NCBI GenBank assembly: GCA_937959315.1
Contig: CALGRC010000021.1
Location: 1-19,989, forward strand
DNA from: an uncultured Clostridia bacterium
Lineage (GTDB): Bacteria > Bacillota > Clostridia > UMGS1810
Direction of reading: 5' to 3'
Length of the DNA: 19,989 nt
The translations under genes were made by a program, and so were the position numbers. Below, one piece after another: positions 15,095 to 19,989 of this stretch (positions are counted from its first letter, which is position 1; each line of letters starts with the position of its first letter). Below the pieces are notes generated by a model. The model saw nothing but the letters and a program-made list of their open reading frames with translations, did no database searches and was not told where the DNA came from.

Positions 15095-16326
15095 CGCGGC
15101 TCAGACTTCGGCCAGTGCTGTATTTGCTGCTGCTCAATGTCATCGGCTTTGCGTTGCTGTTTTTGTTTAAAATCCCGCATGACACCACTATTTTGTATGC
15201 AGGCATCATCATTTGCTCGGTCAATATTGGGGTATATTGCCTGATGTATTTTCTGGATTTGGGCGATGCATACTTGTTTTTGATGGTGTCCATTTTGGTC
15301 AGTATTGGCTCTATTATGCTCATGCGGCTGGATACCGAGTATGGTTTTAGCCAGGTCATTTGGTTTTGCGTAGGTATTATTGTTTTTTTCGGCGCGTATA
15401 TGGCGCTTAGGCTGTTCCGGTTTTGGGATAAACTATCGTTGTTTTACATGGCGGTGTCTATTGGGCTGTTTGTGCTGACATTGGTATTCGGTTCTACCGA
15501 GAAAGGGGCGCGCAACTGGATCCGGATTGGGTCGCGTTCCATCCAGCCGTCGGAGTTTATTAAAATTTCCTACCTGTTTGTGCTGGCTTGCTATTTTTCT
15601 ATGAAGCAGGGCAAAATAGAGCTTTTAAACCGGAAGTTCTGGGGGATCCCAGTCAAAGATATTGTGCTGAATGCCTTTGTATACCTCTGCCTGGGCTTTT
15701 TGGTGCTGCAAAAGGAATGGGGGACGGCAGTGCTGTTTTTTTTGGTATTTTATGCCATGATGCTGTTGTACAATACCCATTGGAAGCTGCTCATTGCCAA
15801 CGCACTATTTGCTGTGTTGGGCGGTGTGGGCGGGTATTTTTTGACCGACCATATCCAAGTGCGTGTCGCTACCTGGCTAGACCCCTGGGCGGATGCCAGC
15901 AACCGTGGGTTCCAAATTACCCAGTCGTTGTTTGCCATTACCAACGGGGGCTATTTTGGCACCGGGATTGGAAACGGGAACCCGTATTTTATCCCTGAAG
16001 TACATTCCGATTTTATTTTTTCTGCAATTTGCGAGGAAATGGGCATTTTTACCGGGATTGCGATTATTATGATATATTTTATTTTTTCCTACCGCGGTTT
16101 TAAAATAGCTATGAACGCAAAAAACGAATTCTTAAAAGCGCTTACGCTGGGGCTGACCATTAGCTTTGCTTTTCAGACCTTTATCATTGTGGGCGGGGTC
16201 ATCAAGCTCATCCCTCTGACTGGTATTACCCTGCCGTTTGTCAGCTATGGCGGCAGCTCGATGGTGTCCTGCTTTATAATGCTGGGCCTGCTGACTGCGG
16301 TATCATATTTGGAGCGCAGGCGGTGA
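15091..16326 (+). CDS. FtsW/RodA/SpoVE-family peptidoglycan glycosyltransferase
   Basis: Integral membrane SEDS glycosyltransferase that polymerises lipid II into peptidoglycan, normally with a class B penicillin-binding protein. The 411 residues hold about ten hydrophobic segments. Family signatures are KGARNWIRIG, QPSEFIKI, PEVHSDFIFSAICEEMG (catalytic Asp307) and the C-terminal LTGITLPFVSYGGSS. The start ATG 15091 overlaps the FHA stop. Assignment to FtsW, RodA or SpoVE is not possible from sequence alone; the FHA neighbour and the absence of mre or mur genes favour an FtsW/RodA paralogue. The usual transpeptidase partner gene is not next to it. Confidence 0.93.
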   Translation: MTRLRLRPVLYLLLLNVIGFALLFLFKIPHDTTILYAGIIICSVNIGVYCLMYFLDLGDAYLFLMVSILVSIGSIMLMRLDTEYGFSQVIWFCVGIIVFFGAYMALRLFRFWDKLSLFYMAVSIGLFVLTLVFGSTEKGARNWIRIGSRSIQPSEFIKISYLFVLACYFSMKQGKIELLNRKFWGIPVKDIVLNAFVYLCLGFLVLQKEWGTAVLFFLVFYAMMLLYNTHWKLLIANALFAVLGGVGGYFLTDHIQVRVATWLDPWADASNRGFQITQSLFAITNGGYFGTGIGNGNPYFIPEVHSDFIFSAICEEMGIFTGIAIIMIYFIFSYRGFKIAMNAKNEFLKALTLGLTISFAFQTFIIVGGVIKLIPLTGITLPFVSYGGSSMVSCFIMLGLLTAVSYLERRR

Positions 16327-16331
16327 GCATC

Positions 16332-16360
16332 TTGCATTTTTATGCAGTTTCGTGTATAAT
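16332..16360 (+). promoter_or_regulatory. Promoter of the nadK-argR-recN cluster
   Basis: TTGCAT (16332-16337) and a perfect TATAAT (16355-16360) are 17 bp apart and begin 6 bases after the ftsW-family stop. Transcription would start near 16367. This makes the GTG at 16363 an unlikely start for nadK. Confidence 0.78.
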
Positions 16361-16386
16361 ATGTGGCAGGAAAGCGGGTGTTGGCA

Positions 16387-17211
16387 ATGGATACGGTAGC
16401 GGTTGTTACCAACCGGGAAAAGGATACAGAATATGAGGTGACGCAGCGGGTGGTTGCCGCCCTGGAAGGGCGTTGTACGGTGCTGCGGGATACGGCGTTT
16501 GAACATTTGGAAGGGTTGTGCCAACGGGCGGATTTGATAATTGTCTTAGGCGGCGACGGTACTTTTTTAGGGGTTGCACGGCGTGCGGCCAAATATGGCG
16601 TACCGCTCCTTGGGGTTAACCTCGGCCGTTTGGGTTTTTTAGCAGAGGTGGAGGCAGACAGGATTGAGGAATGCATTGACCGGCTGCTGTGCGGGGAATA
16701 CCAAATTGAGCAGCGGTATATGCTTTCAGCGTCGGTTATCCGGGATGGGGAACAGGCGGCTTCCTTTTGTGCCTTGAACGATGTGGTGGTGTCGGGTGCT
16801 TCCTATAAGCGGGTGGTGTCCATAGATTTATTTGTAGATGGGCAGTTCGTGGACAGTTATGCTGCCGACGGGCTGGTTGCCGCTACCCCGACCGGGTCAA
16901 CCGCCTATTCGCTGTCGGCCGGCGGGCCGATTGTGGAAAGTTCCATGGAAGTAACCATTGTTACCCCTATCTGCCCGCATACGCTGTCTTCCCGGCCGCT
17001 GGTGCTGCCCAAGGAACGGGTGGTTGCCATTGCATGCAAACAGGATTATGGCCATGGCTGCTTGCTGACGGTTGACGGGCAGGAGGGCTATGCGCTCCAA
17101 GTTGGTGACCGCATTGAACTGCGGGCGTCCGATTGTTATGCGAAACTTGTGAAAATCAATGGGATGGGATTTTATGAATTGCTGCGGAAAAAAATACGGG
17201 GAGAGAAATAA
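16387..17211 (+). CDS. nadK: NAD kinase
   Basis: Phosphorylates NAD to NADP. The protein is 274 residues from ATG 16387, typical for Firmicutes. Motifs are VLGGDGTFL (Gly55-Gly56-Asp57-Gly58), GVNLGRLGFLAEV, ALNDVVVSG, DGLVAATPTGSTAYSLSAGGP and CPHTLSSRPLVLP. Start choice: MDTVAVVTNREKD aligns with the usual N-terminus. GTG 16378 and TTG 16381 are in-frame alternatives lying closer to the AGGAAAG site (16368-16374), and GTG 16363 would fall before the predicted transcription start. The stop is directly followed by the argR ATG (TAAATG), indicating coupled translation in the nadK-argR-recN group common in Firmicutes. Confidence 0.94.
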   Translation: MDTVAVVTNREKDTEYEVTQRVVAALEGRCTVLRDTAFEHLEGLCQRADLIIVLGGDGTFLGVARRAAKYGVPLLGVNLGRLGFLAEVEADRIEECIDRLLCGEYQIEQRYMLSASVIRDGEQAASFCALNDVVVSGASYKRVVSIDLFVDGQFVDSYAADGLVAATPTGSTAYSLSAGGPIVESSMEVTIVTPICPHTLSSRPLVLPKERVVAIACKQDYGHGCLLTVDGQEGYALQVGDRIELRASDCYAKLVKINGMGFYELLRKKIRGEK

Positions 17212-17664
17212 ATGACCAAACGGGACCGTCAAAGGAAAATCTTAGAGCTTATCCGTGATCATGTGGTTTCCACACAGGCAGAGCTGACCCAGAGGCTGAC
17301 TGAGGCGGGGTATGACGTAACCCAGGCAACCATTTCGCGGGATTTGCAGGAACTGCGGATCGTAAAAATTTTAATGGCGGACGGCAATTACCGGTATGCA
17401 GCGGCCCGCGAACCAGATGGACGATTGGATGAACGGCTGGAATCCATTTTAGGCCAATGCCTGACCCAGGTGGATTTTGCTGGCAATATTGTGGTACTCA
17501 AAACCCTGTCGGGCGCAGCGCAGGCGGTGGGATATGCGTTGGATTCCTTTGTGTGGGAAGGGATTGTCGGTTCCATTGCCGGGGATGATACGCTCATGGT
17601 GGTAGTGCGCAGTGAAGCGCGCGCCAAGCAGTTGGCTGTGCGGCTCAAAAAATATATTCAGTAA
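17212..17664 (+). CDS. argR: Arginine repressor (ArgR/AhrC)
   Basis: Arginine-dependent transcription regulator. The 150-residue protein has an N-terminal winged helix (residues 1-65; recognition helix QATISRDLQEL at 38-48) and a C-terminal hexamerisation and arginine-binding domain (85-150). The latter ends in the GDDT motif (Gly124-Asp125-Asp126-Thr127), whose Asp pair binds arginine. It starts at the base after the nadK stop. In Firmicutes argR commonly sits beside recN without controlling it specifically. No ARG box was identified in this window. Arginine synthesis uses the same carbamoyl phosphate as the pyr operon, so ArgR control of carbamoyl phosphate genes elsewhere is possible but not shown. 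Confidence 0.95.
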   Translation: MTKRDRQRKILELIRDHVVSTQAELTQRLTEAGYDVTQATISRDLQELRIVKILMADGNYRYAAAREPDGRLDERLESILGQCLTQVDFAGNIVVLKTLSGAAQAVGYALDSFVWEGIVGSIAGDDTLMVVVRSEARAKQLAVRLKKYIQ

Positions 17665-17682
17665 GAAACGGAGGCGGTTGCG

Positions 17683-19389
17683 GTGCTGCGGAACCTTGCC
17701 ATACAAAACATTGCGGTTATTGACCGGGCGGATATAGAGTTTACAGATGGCTGTAATATTCTGACAGGTGAAACGGGGGCAGGGAAGTCTATCATTATAG
17801 ATGCGCTTGGGTTGTTGTGCGGCGGCCGTACCAGCCGGGAATTGATACGTGCCGGCGAAAAAAGCGCGCGCGTGGACGGATTGTTTTCTGTTTCGCCGGC
17901 TGTTGCGTCCATTTTGGAAGAACAGTTTGGGATAGTTGCCGAAGACGGGGAGGTGCTGATATCCCGGGAAATGAGTATCGATGGAAAAAATACAGTGCGG
18001 GTTTGCGGCGCTATGGCAACGGCTGCTATGCTGCGCAGTATTGGCGCCTTGTTGGTGAGCATTCACGGCCAGCATGATAATATATCTTTGCTCAGCAAAA
18101 AGACGCATATCCGGCTGCTGGACGCCTTTGGCGGTGAAGAAGCAGGCCGCGCGCTTGCCGAATATCATGCTGTACATAACAAAGTATTACAGGTCAAGCA
18201 GGAATTGGAAGCGCTGCACACGGATGAGCAGGAAAAACGGCGCAGGGCCGATATGCTGTCTTATCAAGTAGAGGAGATTGCATTGGCTGATTTGACCGTT
18301 GGCGAAGAAGAAGAATTGGAAGAACGCCGGGCATTTTTGTCCAATGCACAGCACATTGCCAATGCTGTAGAGGCAGCTTATGCCGTACTGTATGAGGGAG
18401 GTGAAGGCGGTGTGTCGGCGCACGATCTGCTATGGGACGGGATACAGCAGCTTGAAGGGGTTGCAGAGTTTGACCGGGCGCTTAAAGAACTGCATGCAAC
18501 ATTGGCAGATGTAGGATATACGCTGACTGATACCGTGCGGCAGCTCAAACGGTATTGTGATACTATGGCGGTAGACAGCGGTGAACTGGAACGGGTAGAG
18601 GACCGGCTGGAAATTTTATATGGCTTGAAACGCAAATACGGTGCGACCGTTGCGCAGGTTTTGGAATATGCGGATCAAGCGCGCGCGGAGCTGGATACCA
18701 TTATCCATGCAGACGAATATGCAGGTAAGCTGGAAGCGGAACTGGAAAGCCTGGAAAAGCAGCGGCAGCGGGCAGCGGCAGTTTTAACGGCAGTGCGCAC
18801 CAAGGCGGCGCGTTTGCTGGAAGGGCAGATTGCGCAGGAGCTTGCCGATTTGGACATGCAAAAGGTCGCCTTTTCGGTGCACATTGAGCCTTCTGCCTAT
18901 GAAATGGATGGCGCAGATGATGTGGAATTCCTGATCCGTACCAATGTAGGCGAAGAACTGCGCCCGCTTGCTAAAATTGCGTCAGGCGGCGAGTTGTCGC
19001 GTATCATGCTGGCAATAAAAAGCGTACTGCATGGCGGCGATATGGTGGAAACACTGGTGTTTGACGAAGTGGATGCGGGGGTGAGCGGCCGCGCAGCGCA
19101 AAAGCTGGGAGAAAAACTGTATGCGATATCCCGGCGGGCTCAAGTTATTTGTATTACGCATTTGCCGCAGGTGGCAGCTTTGGCAGACCGGCATTTTCAA
19201 ATTGAAAAGCAGGTGGAACATGGGCGTACCCATACCCATGTGGTGCCTCTGGATGACAGCGGGCGGGCAAAGGAGTTGGCGCGGTCGCTGGGAGGCGCCC
19301 AGATTACAGATTTGACCATCCAAAATGCACAGGAACTGATGAAACAGGCGCGCCAGGTGCAGGCGCATATCAGGGAGGGAATGGCATGA
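17683..19389 (+). CDS. recN: DNA repair protein RecN
   Basis: SMC-like ATPase that acts early at DNA double-strand breaks. The 568 residues show the split ABC head: Walker A GETGAGKS (residues 29-36), a Q-loop region with SIHGQHDNISLL, long coiled-coil arms (about 155-370), the signature ASGGELSRIMLAIK, and Walker B LVFDEVDAGVSGRAA followed by ITHLPQVAALAD. The start is GTG 17683, 8 bases after ACGGAGG (17668-17674), giving MLRNLAIQNIAVI. The stop overlaps the next gene by 4 bases (ATGA). It is complete. Confidence 0.96.
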   Translation: MLRNLAIQNIAVIDRADIEFTDGCNILTGETGAGKSIIIDALGLLCGGRTSRELIRAGEKSARVDGLFSVSPAVASILEEQFGIVAEDGEVLISREMSIDGKNTVRVCGAMATAAMLRSIGALLVSIHGQHDNISLLSKKTHIRLLDAFGGEEAGRALAEYHAVHNKVLQVKQELEALHTDEQEKRRRADMLSYQVEEIALADLTVGEEEELEERRAFLSNAQHIANAVEAAYAVLYEGGEGGVSAHDLLWDGIQQLEGVAEFDRALKELHATLADVGYTLTDTVRQLKRYCDTMAVDSGELERVEDRLEILYGLKRKYGATVAQVLEYADQARAELDTIIHADEYAGKLEAELESLEKQRQRAAAVLTAVRTKAARLLEGQIAQELADLDMQKVAFSVHIEPSAYEMDGADDVEFLIRTNVGEELRPLAKIASGGELSRIMLAIKSVLHGGDMVETLVFDEVDAGVSGRAAQKLGEKLYAISRRAQVICITHLPQVAALADRHFQIEKQVEHGRTHTHVVPLDDSGRAKELARSLGGAQITDLTIQNAQELMKQARQVQAHIREGMA

Positions 19390-19877
19390 ACCGAACGGAC
19401 AAGCACAATTATTATCTGGATATTGCGCAGACGGTATTGGAGCGGGGTACCTGCCTGCGCCGGAATTACGGTGCTATCATTGTCAATCATGATGAAATTG
19501 TATCCACCGGGTATACCGGGGCGCCGCGTTCCCGTAAAAATTGTATTGATTTGGGGTTTTGTATGCGGGAAAAGCTAGGAGTAGGGCGCGGTGAACGGTA
19601 TGAGCTATGCCGCAGCGTTCATGCCGAGGCAAATGCGATTATCAGCGCGTCGCGCAAGGAAATGCTGGGCGGTACCCTATATTTGGTCGGACGGGAAAAA
19701 AAGACCGGGGAATTGGTACCGGACGCTTCTTCTTGTGCCATGTGCAGGCGTTTGATTGTCAATGCCGGTATTGACCGGGTCATAGTGCGGCAAACACCGG
19801 ATACCTTCCGCATCATTGACGTGACGACCGAATGGGTGGATAACGATGATTCGTTGACTGACCGGATGGGATATTAA
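19386..19877 (+). CDS. Deoxycytidylate (dCMP) deaminase family protein
   Basis: Zinc-dependent deaminase, most likely converting dCMP to dUMP for thymidylate synthesis. In the 163 residues the zinc site is HAEANAI (His79, catalytic Glu81) with SSCAMC (Cys117 and Cys120), as in the dCMP deaminase/ComEB family. GYTGAPRSRKNC is the family's substrate-side loop. The start ATG overlaps the recN stop by 4 bases, so it is part of the same transcript. It gives a second link to pyrimidine metabolism, though it is not in the pyr operon. ComEB-type annotations exist for this family, but a competence role is not suggested by context. Confidence 0.9.
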   Translation: MNRTDKHNYYLDIAQTVLERGTCLRRNYGAIIVNHDEIVSTGYTGAPRSRKNCIDLGFCMREKLGVGRGERYELCRSVHAEANAIISASRKEMLGGTLYLVGREKKTGELVPDASSCAMCRRLIVNAGIDRVIVRQTPDTFRIIDVTTEWVDNDDSLTDRMGY

Positions 19878-19899
19878 ACAGTTGGTAGGAGGGGATTTT

Positions 19900-19989
19900 G
19901 TGCGGATTGCAAAAAGTATTACAGACTTGGTGGGGCATACCCCGCTTTTGGAATTGTCTCATATTGTGCATCAGCAAGCGCTGGAAGCA
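19900..19989 (+). CDS. cysK: Cysteine synthase, 5' end only (runs off window)
   Basis: The first 30 codons from GTG 19900 read VRIAKSITDLVGHTPLLEL and on to the window edge. I-D-VG-TPLLEL is the start of O-acetylserine sulfhydrylase (CysK/CysM), which makes cysteine from O-acetylserine and sulfide with PLP. The ribosome site TAGGAGGGG (19886-19894) is 5 bases upstream. The PLP lysine lies beyond the window, so the exact subfamily is open. It follows the deaminase by 22 bases and may be co-transcribed. Confidence 0.82.
   Translation, partial: MRIAKSITDLVGHTPLLELSHIVHQQALEA

Noticed and set aside
15588..15998. 136-codon ORF inside the FtsW/RodA-family gene
   Set aside because: It is in another frame from the clear SEDS protein and has no family resemblance or ribosome site.
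1..19989. CRISPR array, tRNA, rRNA or toxin-antitoxin locus
   Set aside because: No regularly spaced repeats, cloverleaf genes or paired small ORFs with family likeness were seen on either strand.

Overview
The window looks like chromosomal DNA of a Gram-positive anaerobe of the class Clostridia, probably gut-associated. Supporting signs are the gene order nadK-argR-recN, a PyrR-type attenuator ahead of a pyr operon, strong AGGAGG ribosome sites, A/T-rich sigma-A type promoters and Clostridia-like protein sequences. All genes lie on the + strand. No tRNA, rRNA, CRISPR or intact insertion sequence was seen.

Bases 1-1800 hold a piece of a Firmicutes integrative/mobilizable element: a repeat- and hairpin-rich leader that may be an oriT, a MobV/Pre-type relaxase, and the start of a CHC2 zinc-finger primase-like gene. 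That gene breaks off and continues in frame into what reads as the last 20 or so codons of uvrB. Eleven bases later comes an intact uvrA. The usual uvrB-uvrA junction has therefore been replaced by a mobile-element fragment, either by a real rearrangement or by an assembly chimera.

Bases 4683-6272 hold gdhA (glutamate dehydrogenase) with its own promoter, upstream inverted repeats and a strong terminator. Bases 6320-14550 form the pyrimidine operon: promoter, PyrR attenuator, then pyrR-pyrB-pyrC-pyrF-carA-carB, closed by a 44-bp perfect palindrome that acts as terminator. The operon encodes carbamoyl phosphate synthase, aspartate transcarbamoylase, dihydroorotase and OMP decarboxylase. pyrK, pyrD and pyrE are not in the window. 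Two anomalies are the most striking content here. CarA has lost the catalytic Cys and Glu of the glutaminase triad and a glutamine-contacting Ser. carB is cut by one in-frame TAA exactly between its two homologous halves, although the rest of both halves is well conserved.

Bases 14572-16326 carry a promoter and a two-gene unit, a membrane-anchored FHA protein and an FtsW/RodA/SpoVE-family glycosyltransferase. From 16332 a further promoter drives a tight cluster of nadK, argR, recN and a dCMP deaminase, and the 5' end of a cysteine synthase gene runs off the window.
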